Of a stretch of DNA of 64,000 nucleotides, positions 15,888 to 24,408 are shown piece by piece. Location: positions 1-64,000 of the forward strand of contig NZ_JACYHE010000016.1 in the NCBI RefSeq assembly GCF_021696945.1, given 5' to 3'. The notes below the pieces were generated by a model. The model did no database searches. It saw nothing but the letters and a program-made list of their open reading frames with translations, and had not been told where the DNA came from. The translations under genes and the position numbers were made by a program. Source of the stretch: Streptomyces sp. JJ36 (lineage in GTDB: Bacteria > Actinomycetota > Actinomycetes > Streptomycetales > Streptomycetaceae). Position 1 is the first letter of the stretch, and each line of letters opens with the position of its first letter.

Positions 15888-17480
15888 ATGGCTGTCGACT
15901 ACGCCGTCATCGTCCTCTATCTCGCCGGCCTGCTCGTGATGGGCTGGTGGGGCATGCGCCGCGCCCGGTCCAAGAGCGATTTCCTGGTCGCCGGACGCCG
16001 GCTGGGCCCGGCCATGTACTCCGGCACCATGGCCGCGATCGTGCTCGGCGGCGCCTCCACCATCGGCGGTGTCGGCCTCGGCTACCAGTACGGCCTCTCC
16101 GGCGCCTGGCTGGTCTTCACCATCGGCTTCGGACTGCTGGCGCTGAGCGTCTTCTTCTCCGCGCGCATCTCCCGGCTGCGCGTCTACACCGTCGCCCAGA
16201 TGCTCGACCTGCGCTACGGCGGCTCCGCCGCCACCGTCTCCGCCGTGGTGATGTGGGCGTACACGCTGATGCTCGCGGTCACCTCCACCATCGCGTACGC
16301 CACCATCTTCGACGTCATCTTCGGCATCGACCGGGTGGCGGCGATCGCGCTCGGCGGGGCCGTGGTGATCTGCTACTCGGCCCTCGGCGGCATGTGGTCG
16401 ATCACCCTGACGGACATGGCCCAGTTCGCCGTGCAGACCGTCGGCGTGCTGCTCCTGCTGCTGCCCATCGCCGTGGTGAAGGCCGGCGGCTTTGCGCAGA
16501 TGGCCGCGGAACTGCCCGACGACTACTTCTCACCGATGAGCATCGGCGCCCAGACCGTCTTCACCTACGTCCTCATCTACTCCTTCGGCATGCTCATCGG
16601 GCAGGACATCTGGCAGCGGGTCTTCACGGCACGGAGCGACCGGGTGGCGCGGCTGGGCGGCACCGCCGCCGGCACCTACTGCCTGGCGTACGCCGTGGCC
16701 GGGGCGGTCATCGGCACCGCGGCCAGGGTGCTGCACCCGGACCTGGCCGATCCGGACGAGGCCTTCGCCGTCATCGTCGACCAGGCGCTGCCGGTCGGCC
16801 TCAAGGGCCTGGTGCTGGCCGCCGCCCTCTCCGCGGTGATGTCCACCTCCTCCGGTGCGCTGATCGCCTGCGCCACGGTGGCCAACAACGACCTCTGGGC
16901 ACGGCTGCGCGGACGTGCGGCCGAGGCCCGCGGCGAGGGCGCCGGGCGGGAGGAGGTGCGCGGCAACCGCGTCTTCATCCTCCTCATGGGCCTGGCGGTG
17001 GTCGCGGTCTCCGTCGCCCTGAACGACGTGGTGGAGGCGCTGACGGTCGCGTACAACCTGCTGGTCGGCGGACTGCTGGTGCCCATCCTGGGCGGGCTCC
17101 TGTGGAAGCGCGGCACCGCCACGGGCGCACTCGCCGGGATCGCGGCCGGCGGCGTCACGGTGGTCGCCTCGATGGCCTGGAACGGCATCCTCGCCGACGA
17201 GCCCATCTACTACGGGCTGCTCGCCTCCCTCGCGGCCCACGTGCTGGTCAGCCTCGCGACCCGGCCGACCGACCCCGCGGTGCTGGCAGCCTGGCAGCAG
17301 CGCGTGACCGGCGCCGGGGCCGCGGGCGCCGACCCGGCCGGCGCGCCCGGTGCCGCGCCGGCGGCGGCCGCCCCCGCGGCCGCCGCCGGGACCCCGCACG
17401 CCACCACGTCCGCGTCCGCCGCGGACCCCACCGCTCCTGCTTCTGCTCCTGTTCCTCCTCCGCGAAAGGACACCCGATGA
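15888..17480 (+). CDS. sodium:solute symporter family transporter
   Basis: A 530-residue SSS-family permease with about 12-13 hydrophobic helices. Family marks include FLVAGRRLGPAMYSGTMAA near residue 30, GGASTIGGVGLGYQYG, the long CYSALGGMWSITLTDMAQF motif of the sodium site, and MSTSSGALIACATV. The last 60 residues are an Ala/Pro/Gly-rich cytoplasmic tail. ATG 15888 has GAGGAG upstream. The stop overlaps the start of the TPP-enzyme gene (ATGA), so the two are translationally coupled. The pair probably imports and degrades one substrate under the divergent PucR regulator. The substrate is unknown; small organic acids, nucleobases or guanidino compounds are candidates. Confidence 0.9.
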   Translation: MAVDYAVIVLYLAGLLVMGWWGMRRARSKSDFLVAGRRLGPAMYSGTMAAIVLGGASTIGGVGLGYQYGLSGAWLVFTIGFGLLALSVFFSARISRLRVYTVAQMLDLRYGGSAATVSAVVMWAYTLMLAVTSTIAYATIFDVIFGIDRVAAIALGGAVVICYSALGGMWSITLTDMAQFAVQTVGVLLLLLPIAVVKAGGFAQMAAELPDDYFSPMSIGAQTVFTYVLIYSFGMLIGQDIWQRVFTARSDRVARLGGTAAGTYCLAYAVAGAVIGTAARVLHPDLADPDEAFAVIVDQALPVGLKGLVLAAALSAVMSTSSGALIACATVANNDLWARLRGRAAEARGEGAGREEVRGNRVFILLMGLAVVAVSVALNDVVEALTVAYNLLVGGLLVPILGGLLWKRGTATGALAGIAAGGVTVVASMAWNGILADEPIYYGLLASLAAHVLVSLATRPTDPAVLAAWQQRVTGAGAAGADPAGAPGAAPAAAAPAAAAGTPHATTSASAADPTAPASAPVPPPRKDTR

Positions 17481-19165
17481 CCCGCGCCGAGCGCACCGGC
17501 GGCAGCGTCGCCGTGGAATCCCTGACCGCGCTCGGCGCGCGGACCGTCTTCGGGCTGCCCGGTCAGCACGCCCTGGCGCTCTTCGACGCGCTGCGCCACT
17601 CCGCGCTGGAGTACGTGGGACTCCGGGTGGAGAACAACGCGGCCTTCGCCGCCGACGCCCACGCCCGGGTGACCGGCGGTGTGACGCCCCTGCTGGTCTC
17701 CACCGGACCGGGCGCGCTGCTCACCCTGCCCGCGCTCCAGGAGGCCGCGGCCGCCTCCGCTCCCGTCCTGGCCGTCGGCAGCCAGATCCCCTCGCCCGGG
17801 CTGGGCGGCGCCCGCAAGGGCTATCTGCACGAACTCACCGACCAGCAGGCCGTGTTCCACACGGTGGTGAAGTCGGTGCACACCGCGCGCTCCGTCTCGC
17901 AGATCCCCCCGGCCCTCGCCGAGGCCTGGGCCGCCGCACTGCGGCCGCCGTACGGGCCGGTGTGGGTGGAGATCCCGCAGGACGTGCTGCTCGCCCCCGC
18001 GACGGTGCCGCCGGTGACGGACCTGTCCGCGGTCCCGGACCGCCCGGCACCACGCGGCGAACTGGTCGCGGAGGCGGCACGGCTGCTGGCGGAGGCCCGC
18101 TCCCCGGCGATCCTGGCCGGCGGCGGGGTGGTGCGCTCGGGGGCCCGGGACGCGCTCCTCGCCCTGGCCGAGACGCTGGACGCGCCGGTGGCCACCACCT
18201 TCGGCGGCAAGGGCGCCTTCCCCTGGGAGCATCCGCTCTCGCTGCAGTCCTGGCTGGAGGACCGGCATCTGACCGACTTCCTGGAGGACGCCGACGTGCT
18301 GCTGGTCGCCGGCTCCGGGCTCGGCGAACTCTCCTCGAACTACCACACCTTCCGCCCGCGCGGACGGCTGGTGCAGATCGAGGCGGACCCGGGCAAGCTG
18401 GAGGCGAACCACCCGGCGCTCGGCATCCACGCCGACGCCCGGCTGGCCCTCACCGCGCTGCACGAGGCGCTCGACGGTACGGCGCCCGGGGCGCGCACCA
18501 CAGCGCCCGGAGCGCCGTCCGCGCCCGGCGCCCCGGCAGCCGGGCGGCGGGCCGCCGGCGAGGGCGCCAGGGCGGCGGCGGCCGTGCTGCACCGGGTCCG
18601 CGACCGCCTCGCCGCGCAGGACCTCGACCGGGAACAGCGCGTGCTCGGCGCGGTGCGGGAAGCACTGCCGGACGACGCATCCAGCTTCTGGGACATGACC
18701 ATCCTCGGCTACTGGGCGTGGTCCGCCTTCGACCCCCGGAACGGCGCCCTGCACTCCGCGCAGGGCGCGGGCGGGCTGGGGTACGCCTTCCCGGCCGCGC
18801 TGGGGGCTGCGGCGGCGGACCGCGTACGGCCGGTCCTGGCCGTCTCGGGCGACGGTGGCGCGATGTATTCGCTCGCCGAACTCGCCACCGCACGTCAGTA
18901 CGACCTGCCGGTCACCTGGCTGATCGTCGACGACGGCGGCTACGGCATCCTGCGCAGCTACATGACCGACGCCTTCGGCACCGCCACCGGCACCGAGCCG
19001 GCCCCGCCGGACTTCGCCGCCCTGGCCGGCTCCTTCGGGGTCCCGGCCGTGCACACCCGCCCGGAGTCGCTGCGCGAGGACCTGGCGGCCGCGCTGGCCG
19101 CCCCCGGGCCCTCGGTCGTCGTCCTCTCCGCCGAGCTGCGGATGTTCGCCCCGACACACCGGTGA
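17477..19165 (+). CDS. thiamine diphosphate-dependent enzyme (acetolactate synthase / benzoylformate decarboxylase-like)
   Basis: A 562-residue protein with the three domains of the ALS/POX family. An N-terminal PYR domain has the catalytic Glu context GLRVENNAAFAADAHARVTG. The central FAD/NAD-like fold domain follows (SPAILAGGGVVRSG). The C-terminal PP domain has the GDGGAMYSLAEL diphosphate/Mg motif and IVDDGGYGILR. A low-complexity Ala/Pro/Gly linker near residues 335-370 joins the last two. It should cleave or join 2-oxo acids using TPP. Its start overlaps the symporter gene by four bases. The thiamine importer downstream, with its TPP riboswitch, could supply the cofactor. Substrate is not predictable from sequence alone. 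Confidence 0.87.
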   Translation: MTRAERTGGSVAVESLTALGARTVFGLPGQHALALFDALRHSALEYVGLRVENNAAFAADAHARVTGGVTPLLVSTGPGALLTLPALQEAAAASAPVLAVGSQIPSPGLGGARKGYLHELTDQQAVFHTVVKSVHTARSVSQIPPALAEAWAAALRPPYGPVWVEIPQDVLLAPATVPPVTDLSAVPDRPAPRGELVAEAARLLAEARSPAILAGGGVVRSGARDALLALAETLDAPVATTFGGKGAFPWEHPLSLQSWLEDRHLTDFLEDADVLLVAGSGLGELSSNYHTFRPRGRLVQIEADPGKLEANHPALGIHADARLALTALHEALDGTAPGARTTAPGAPSAPGAPAAGRRAAGEGARAAAAVLHRVRDRLAAQDLDREQRVLGAVREALPDDASSFWDMTILGYWAWSAFDPRNGALHSAQGAGGLGYAFPAALGAAAADRVRPVLAVSGDGGAMYSLAELATARQYDLPVTWLIVDDGGYGILRSYMTDAFGTATGTEPAPPDFAALAGSFGVPAVHTRPESLREDLAAALAAPGPSVVVLSAELRMFAPTHR

Positions 19166-19201
19166 CCTGGGGTCCCCGGACACCCTGGACCCGGCCGCCG
19201 A

Positions 19202-19220
19202 AGGGGCCAGTCCGGCCCCT
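19202..19220 (+). terminator. short stem-loop after the TPP-enzyme gene
   Basis: A 7-base-pair GC stem (19202-19208 with 19214-19220, loop 5) lies 37 bases past the stop, in the 205-base gap before the next gene. It is a plausible weak terminator. Confidence 0.45.
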
Positions 19221-19370
19221 CGTTCGAAGGAACCTGGCCACGTCCGGCCGTCGTGGCTCCGCGCCCGCCCTCCCGGGTCCGTACGGTGCGAGTGACCGAT
19301 GCCCCCGGCGGTCGTTCACTCCGTCAGGGGAAAGGGACCAGCGGAGCAGAGGTGAGTGGAGGTGCCTTCG

Positions 19371-20129
19371 ATGGCGGCCCCGCCGGACGACGACGTGCTC
19401 TGGGCACGCGGACTGCACTACGCGTACAACGGCTCCCCCGCCCTCCAGGGCGTCACCCTCGGCGTGCGCGAGGGTGAGATCGTCGCCGTCTCCGGGCCCC
19501 GCGGGAGCGGCAAGACCACCCTGCTCCACTGCCTCTCCGGCAGACTCCTCCCCACCAGCGGCGAAGTCTGGTTCAACAGCGTGCCCGTGCACACCCTCGG
19601 CCTCCCCTCCCGGGAGCGCCTGCGCCGCGACCGGTTCGGCTGGATCGGCTGCGAGCCGGAACTGGTTCCCGAACTCACCGCCTGGGAGAACGCGGCGCTG
19701 CCGCTGCTGCTCAGCGGGGTCCGGCACCGGGCCGCCCGGAACACCGCACACGAGTGGCTGGAACGGCTCGACGTCGGGGACTGCGCCCGCAGGCGCCCGG
19801 GGGCGCTGCTCCAGTCGGAGCGGCAGCGGGTCGCCATCGCCCGCGCCCTGGTCCACTCCCCCAGCGTGCTCTTCGCCGACGAACCCACCGCGCCCCTGCA
19901 CCGCGCGGACCGGCTGCAGGCGCTGCGCACCCTCACCACCGCGGCCCGCTCGCACCGCATCACCGTGGTGCTCACCTCGCACGAGCCCGCCGGCGCCGCC
20001 ACGCCGGCCGGCGCCGCCGCGGGCGCCGCGCTCGTCGACCGCGGCATCGCCCTGGTCGACGGACGCCGGGCCGGTTCCTCCCCCCTGCCGGAGTCGGAGG
20101 GCAGCGCGGCGTGCTCGCTCTCCGCCTAG
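19371..20129 (+). CDS. ABC transporter ATP-binding protein
   Basis: A 252-residue nucleotide-binding subunit of the MacB/LolD-like type. Walker A is GPRGSGKTT and Walker B is VLFADEPTAPL, followed by LTSHEP for the switch region. The ABC signature is altered: LLQSERQRVAIARAL stands where LSGGERQRVAIARAL is usual, losing the two glycines. ATG 19371 is chosen because GGAGG lies eight bases upstream. The gene overlaps the following permease gene by 19 bases. The pair resembles FtsX/MacB-like exporters with an unknown substrate. The degenerate signature makes ATPase strength uncertain. Confidence 0.87.
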   Translation: MAAPPDDDVLWARGLHYAYNGSPALQGVTLGVREGEIVAVSGPRGSGKTTLLHCLSGRLLPTSGEVWFNSVPVHTLGLPSRERLRRDRFGWIGCEPELVPELTAWENAALPLLLSGVRHRAARNTAHEWLERLDVGDCARRRPGALLQSERQRVAIARALVHSPSVLFADEPTAPLHRADRLQALRTLTTAARSHRITVVLTSHEPAGAATPAGAAAGAALVDRGIALVDGRRAGSSPLPESEGSAACSLSA

Positions 20130-21358
20130 TCCGGGGCGCCCACCCCCTCGTCACGCTGCGGCGCCTGCTCGTCACCGCGTCCGCCGGAGGCGTGAGCTTC
20201 CTCCTGCTGAGCGCGCTCGGACACGCCGCCGCCCACCCCGACCAGCCGGCCCGGGCCGCGGTCCGGCTGCTGTGGTGCCTGGTGCCCCTCGCCGCCACGG
20301 TGCAGCTCGCGGTCGCCGTCGCCCGTACGGAGACCAGCAGCCGGGCCCTCACCGGGCTGGACGCCGCCGGACTGGGCCCCTCCCGGATGCCGCTGCTGGC
20401 CGCCGTCTCCACCCTGCTCTCCTGCCTGACCGGCAGCACGCTCGCGCTGGCGGCGTTCCTGCTGCTGCGCGGCCAGACCGGCGGACCGGGCACGCTGCCG
20501 CTCGCCGGCTCCGCCTCCGGGCTGCTCTCCGGGGACCGGCCGCTGCCGCCGGGCGCCGTACTGACCCTGCTCTGCGTGACGCCGTTCACCGCAGCCGTGG
20601 CCGCCGCGTTCACCATGCGGCCGCGCGCGGCCCGCACCGGCCGTGCCGCCGGGGGATCGTCCCCTCCTCCCGGCAGGACGGCCGGACCGGCGGCCGCCGC
20701 CGAGCCGGAGGAGGCACCGGTGCTGCCGGTACCGGCCGGGCTGCCCTGGGGCGTGGCCCTGGTGACCACCGGGCTCGCCCTGGAGGCCTTCGCCGGCCGG
20801 GACCCGGCCGGGGACGGCGGCCTGGTCCCCATGCCCGGCAGGCTCGGGGCCGTCCCCCCGGGTGTGATCGCGGGGTGGCTGGTCACCGCCCTCGGGCTGA
20901 TCCTCGCCGGGCCCGGCCTCACCCACCTGTGCGGACGGCTGCTCACCACCGGCCGGCCGGGCGCACTGCGGCTGCTCGCCGGGCGGATGCTCCAGGACGA
21001 CGCCCCCCGGCTCGGCCGTTCCCTGGGGGTGCTCTGCGCGGTCTCCGCCGGAGCGCTGGCGGCCGCCGAGCTGTACGGCACCGCGCCGGCCGGCGGCGCC
21101 CGGGCGTTCGGCCCGCTGACCGCGCTGGGCGCCGCCCTGGTGATGGGGTGCGCCACGGCCAGCGCGCTCACCGCGGCCGTCGAGGCCCGGGCGCTGCGCG
21201 CCCCCACCACCACGGCCCTGATCGGCCTCGGCGCACCGCGGTCCCTCCCCACCCGGGCCGCCGCGGTGCGGGTGGCGGCCGTGGTGGCCGTCCTCGCCCC
21301 GGTGGCCTGGCTCACGGGGGAGATGGCGGCCCTGCCGCTGCGCTACCTCATGGGCTGA
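20111..21358 (+). CDS. ABC transporter permease-like membrane protein
   Basis: A 415-residue protein with about eight hydrophobic segments, for example VSFLLLSALGHAA, WCLVPLAATVQLAVAVA, LAALAAFLLL-type stretches and GVIAGWLVTALGLILAG. A charged Pro/Ala loop lies near residue 180. The layout resembles streptomycete FtsX-like permeases paired with an ABC ATPase. GTG 20111 has GGAGGG at good spacing and lies inside the 3' end of the ATPase gene, so the two are coupled. No substrate can be assigned. Confidence 0.78.
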   Translation: MLALRLVRGAHPLVTLRRLLVTASAGGVSFLLLSALGHAAAHPDQPARAAVRLLWCLVPLAATVQLAVAVARTETSSRALTGLDAAGLGPSRMPLLAAVSTLLSCLTGSTLALAAFLLLRGQTGGPGTLPLAGSASGLLSGDRPLPPGAVLTLLCVTPFTAAVAAAFTMRPRAARTGRAAGGSSPPPGRTAGPAAAAEPEEAPVLPVPAGLPWGVALVTTGLALEAFAGRDPAGDGGLVPMPGRLGAVPPGVIAGWLVTALGLILAGPGLTHLCGRLLTTGRPGALRLLAGRMLQDDAPRLGRSLGVLCAVSAGALAAAELYGTAPAGGARAFGPLTALGAALVMGCATASALTAAVEARALRAPTTTALIGLGAPRSLPTRAAAVRVAAVVAVLAPVAWLTGEMAALPLRYLMG

Positions 21359-21436
21359 CCCGTGCCCGGTCCGGCGGCACCCCGGTCCTTCCGGCCCGCC
21401 GGCTCCGTACGGCCGGGGACGGACCGTACGGTCACC

Positions 21437-21524
21437 GCACCCGCGGCGGCGTTCCGCCACCCGCGGACCACCGAGGCGACCCGATCCCCGCACCCGCGGC
21501 CCGTGACGGCACCGCACCCGCGGC
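21437..21524. repeat. scattered 11-base direct repeats in convergent gap
   Basis: Three exact copies of GCACCCGCGGC (21437-21447, 21490-21500, 21514-21524) and one near copy (around 21457) lie between the permease gene and the converging thiQ-like gene. The role is unknown. Confidence 0.5.
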
Positions 21525-21547
21525 GTCTCCGGCCGCCGTGGACGGCG

Positions 21548-22582
21548 TCAGGGGCCGCCGGCCAGCACCACCACGTCCTCCGCGCGGAACGCGACCGCGA
21601 CCCGGGCCTCCGGCTCGGGGGCGTACGGCAGTTCGCAGGCGGCCTCCAGCGCGGGCCCGCGTTCCGGCTGGAGCAGCAGCGAGACCGCCGCGGAGACCCC
21701 GCCGCGGAAGGTGCGCCCGGTGACGGTGCACCGCAGCCCCTCCTCGGGCGTGGTCAGCCGCACCCCGCCGGGGCGTACCAGCAGGGTGCGTACACCCTGC
21801 GGCCCACCGTCCGGAACCGGCAGGGTGCCCCACGGGGTGTCGGCCTCCCGCCCCCGCACGGTGGCCTCGACGACGTTCTCGAAGCCCAGGAAGCGGGCGA
21901 CGAACTCCGACGCCGGCCGCCGCCACACCTCGGCGGGCGTGCCCTGCTGCGCGACCTGCCCGTTCCGCAGCACCACCACCCGGTCGGCCAAGGTGAAGGC
22001 CTCGCCCTGATCGTGCGTCACGGCCAGCACGGTGGTCCCCAGCCGCCGGAACAACCTCCCGAGTTCGACGGCGAGCCGCTCCCGCAGTCCGCGATCGAGC
22101 TGGCCCAGCGGCTCGTCCAGCATCAGCAGCCGCGGCTGCGGGGCCAGAGCCCGGGCCAGGGCGACCCGCTGCTGCTCGCCGCCGGAGAGCGTCCCCACCG
22201 GGCGGCGCTCGGCGCCGGGCAGGCCGACCAGCTCCAGCAGCTCGGCGACGCGCGCGGCGGCGGCCGCCCGTCCGGTACGCCGCATCCGCAGCCCGAAGGC
22301 GACGTTGCCGCCGACGTCCCGCTGCGGGAAGAGCTGCTGATCCTGGAACATCAGCCCCAGTCCCCGCTTGTGCGGCGGCACACCGCGCTGGTCCCGCCCG
22401 GAGAGCAGCACCCGCCCGGCGTCCGGCGGCCGCAACCCGGCCACGACGCGCAGCAGGGTGGACTTGCCGCTGCCGCTGGGCCCCAGCACGCACACCGTCT
22501 CCCGGTCGGCGACCTCCAGACCCACCGCATCCAGCGCGGTGTGCTCCCCGTGGCGGACGGTGACCCCGTCCAGTCGCAGCAT
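21548..22582 (-). CDS. thiQ: thiamine-type ABC importer, ATP-binding subunit
   Basis: A 344-residue ATPase of the spermidine/iron/thiamine importer class. Walker A is GPSGSGKST, followed by a Q-loop MFQDQQLFPQRDVGGNVAFG, the signature LSGGEQQRVALARALA and Walker B LLMLDEPLGQLD. A C-terminal TOBE-like domain carries VRPGGVRLTTPEEG. It is longer than E. coli ThiQ (about 232) because of this domain. ATG 22582 overlaps the permease stop (ATGA). It is the last gene of thiB-thiP-thiQ. Substrate is inferred from the upstream TPP riboswitch. Confidence 0.85.
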   Translation of the reverse strand: MLRLDGVTVRHGEHTALDAVGLEVADRETVCVLGPSGSGKSTLLRVVAGLRPPDAGRVLLSGRDQRGVPPHKRGLGLMFQDQQLFPQRDVGGNVAFGLRMRRTGRAAAAARVAELLELVGLPGAERRPVGTLSGGEQQRVALARALAPQPRLLMLDEPLGQLDRGLRERLAVELGRLFRRLGTTVLAVTHDQGEAFTLADRVVVLRNGQVAQQGTPAEVWRRPASEFVARFLGFENVVEATVRGREADTPWGTLPVPDGGPQGVRTLLVRPGGVRLTTPEEGLRCTVTGRTFRGGVSAAVSLLLQPERGPALEAACELPYAPEPEARVAVAFRAEDVVVLAGGP

Positions 22583-24408
22583 CAGAACTCTCCCGAGCGG
22601 TCGGTGCCGAGGCGCAGGCGCACCCGCTCGAGGGTGAGCAGCACGGCCGCGCACACCAGCATGAGGAGGGTGCTCAGCGCCATGGCCTGGCCGTAGTTGA
22701 GCTCACCCGCGCGGCCGAGGAAGCGGGCGACGGCCACCGGCAGCGTCGGCGTGTCCGGGCGGGCGATGAAGACCGTGGCGCCGAACTCGCCCAGCGACAC
22801 GGCGAAGGCGAAGCCCGCCGCCACCACCAGCGCGCGGCGCACCAGCGGCAGGTCCACCTCCCGCCAGGCGCGCAGCGGCGAGGCGCCGAGCACGGCCGCG
22901 GCCTCCCGGAGCCGCGGGTCGACCGCGCGGAGCACCGGCAGCAGCGTCCGTACCACGAAGGGCACGCCCACCAGGGCCTGGGCGAGCGGCACCAGGATCC
23001 AGGAGGCGCGCAGGTCCAGCGGCGGCTCGTCGAGCGCGATCAGGAAACCGAAGCCGACCGTCACCGCCGAGGTGCCCAGCGGCAGCATCAGCAGCGCGTC
23101 GAAGCCGCGCACCAGCCGCCCGGCCCGCCGGCTCAGCGCCGCCGCGGCGAGCCCGCCGACGACCAGCGCGACGAGGGTGGCCACGGCGGCGTACGCCAGG
23201 GAGTTGCCGACGGCCTCCACCGGCGGCACCAGAAAGGTGCTGTCGGCGCCGTGCCGCGTCAGGGCGCGGTAGAAGCCGAGACCGTGGCCGTCGGCGGTGC
23301 GCAGGGAACGCTCCACCAGCACTGCCAGCGGCGTGACCAGCAGCACCACGATCACCAGCAGCACCGACCCGAGCAGCGCCCACTGCCCCGGGCCGCGGGG
23401 ACGCCGGGCGGTCCGCCGGGCGTCCACCAGCGCCAGGGCGCCCTCACGGCGGCGTACGGTCCACGCGTGCACCGCGAGCAGCCCGGCGACCGCGGCGAAC
23501 TGGAGCAGGGTGAGCACCGCGGCGGTGGGCAGGTCGAGCAGCCCGGCCGTCTGCCGGTAGATCTCCACCTCCAGCGTGGCGTAGCGCGGCCCGCCGAGGA
23601 CCTGGATCACGCCGAAGGAGGTGAAGGTGAAGAGGAAGACCATCAGCGCGGCGGCGGCAAGCGCCGGGGCCAGCGCGGGCAGGGTGACGCGGCGCCAGGC
23701 GGCGAACCGGCCCGCGCCCAGCATCCGGGCGGCCTCCTCCTGCGCCGGGTCGAGCTGGGACCAGAGGCCGCCGACGGTGCGGACCACCACCGCGTAGTTG
23801 AAGAACACATGGGCGAGCAGGATCGCCCAGACGCCGGCGTCCAGCCGGACGCCCCACAGCTCGTCCAGAGCCCCGCCGCGGCCCAGCAGCGCCAGGAAGG
23901 CGCTGCCGACCACGACGGTGGGCAGCACGAAGGGCACCGTGACCACGGCCCGCAGCAGGTGCCGTCCGGGGAAGTCGTAACGGGCCAGCACGTACGCGCC
24001 CGGCAGGGCCACCAGCAGCGTGAGCCCGGTGGAGGCGGCGGCCTGCCACACCGTGAACCACACCACGTGCAGCACGCCGGGGTCCGTGGCCACCTGGGCG
24101 AGGCGGCCCGGCTGCCAGCGGCCGTCCACCCGCAGACCGCGGCTCACGATCGCGGCGACGGGATAGGCGAAGAAGACGGCGAAGAACGCCACAGGAACGG
24201 CGAGCAGGGCCAGCCGCAGGGCGGCCTGCCGGGCACGGTGACGCGGCGGGGGCGCGGACTGCCCGCGCACGGGCGGGCCGTGCGCGGGGCCGGCCTGCGC
24301 CGGGTCCGCGGGGTCAGGAGCGGCGGGCGCCCCCGTCACGGGCGGCGCCGCCCCGGGCCCGGTACGCCCGGGGCGGTCCCCGGTTACCGGAGCACCTGTG
24401 CGGTCCAC
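22582..24408 (-). CDS. thiP: thiamine-type ABC importer, fused permease
   Basis: A protein of about 608 residues with around 12 membrane helices and two copies of the binding-protein-dependent permease domain. Each copy has an EAA loop (EEAARMLGAGRFAAWRRVTLP and REAAAVLGASPLRAWREVDLP), as in ThiP/FbpB-type importers. The N-terminus is a Pro/Ala-rich cytoplasmic tail. GTG 24408, inside the thiB 3' end, is the best start by spacing (GGTGAAG); GTG 24339 is an alternative. It is coupled to thiQ by an ATGA overlap. Confidence 0.85.
   Translation of the reverse strand: MDRTGAPVTGDRPGRTGPGAAPPVTGAPAAPDPADPAQAGPAHGPPVRGQSAPPPRHRARQAALRLALLAVPVAFFAVFFAYPVAAIVSRGLRVDGRWQPGRLAQVATDPGVLHVVWFTVWQAAASTGLTLLVALPGAYVLARYDFPGRHLLRAVVTVPFVLPTVVVGSAFLALLGRGGALDELWGVRLDAGVWAILLAHVFFNYAVVVRTVGGLWSQLDPAQEEAARMLGAGRFAAWRRVTLPALAPALAAAALMVFLFTFTSFGVIQVLGGPRYATLEVEIYRQTAGLLDLPTAAVLTLLQFAAVAGLLAVHAWTVRRREGALALVDARRTARRPRGPGQWALLGSVLLVIVVLLVTPLAVLVERSLRTADGHGLGFYRALTRHGADSTFLVPPVEAVGNSLAYAAVATLVALVVGGLAAAALSRRAGRLVRGFDALLMLPLGTSAVTVGFGFLIALDEPPLDLRASWILVPLAQALVGVPFVVRTLLPVLRAVDPRLREAAAVLGASPLRAWREVDLPLVRRALVVAAGFAFAVSLGEFGATVFIARPDTPTLPVAVARFLGRAGELNYGQAMALSTLLMLVCAAVLLTLERVRLRLGTDRSGEF

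Noticed and set aside
17350..21723. Frame of more than 1400 codons across the TPP enzyme, ABC genes and beyond
   Set aside because: Runs through four well-supported genes in another frame and shows no domain.
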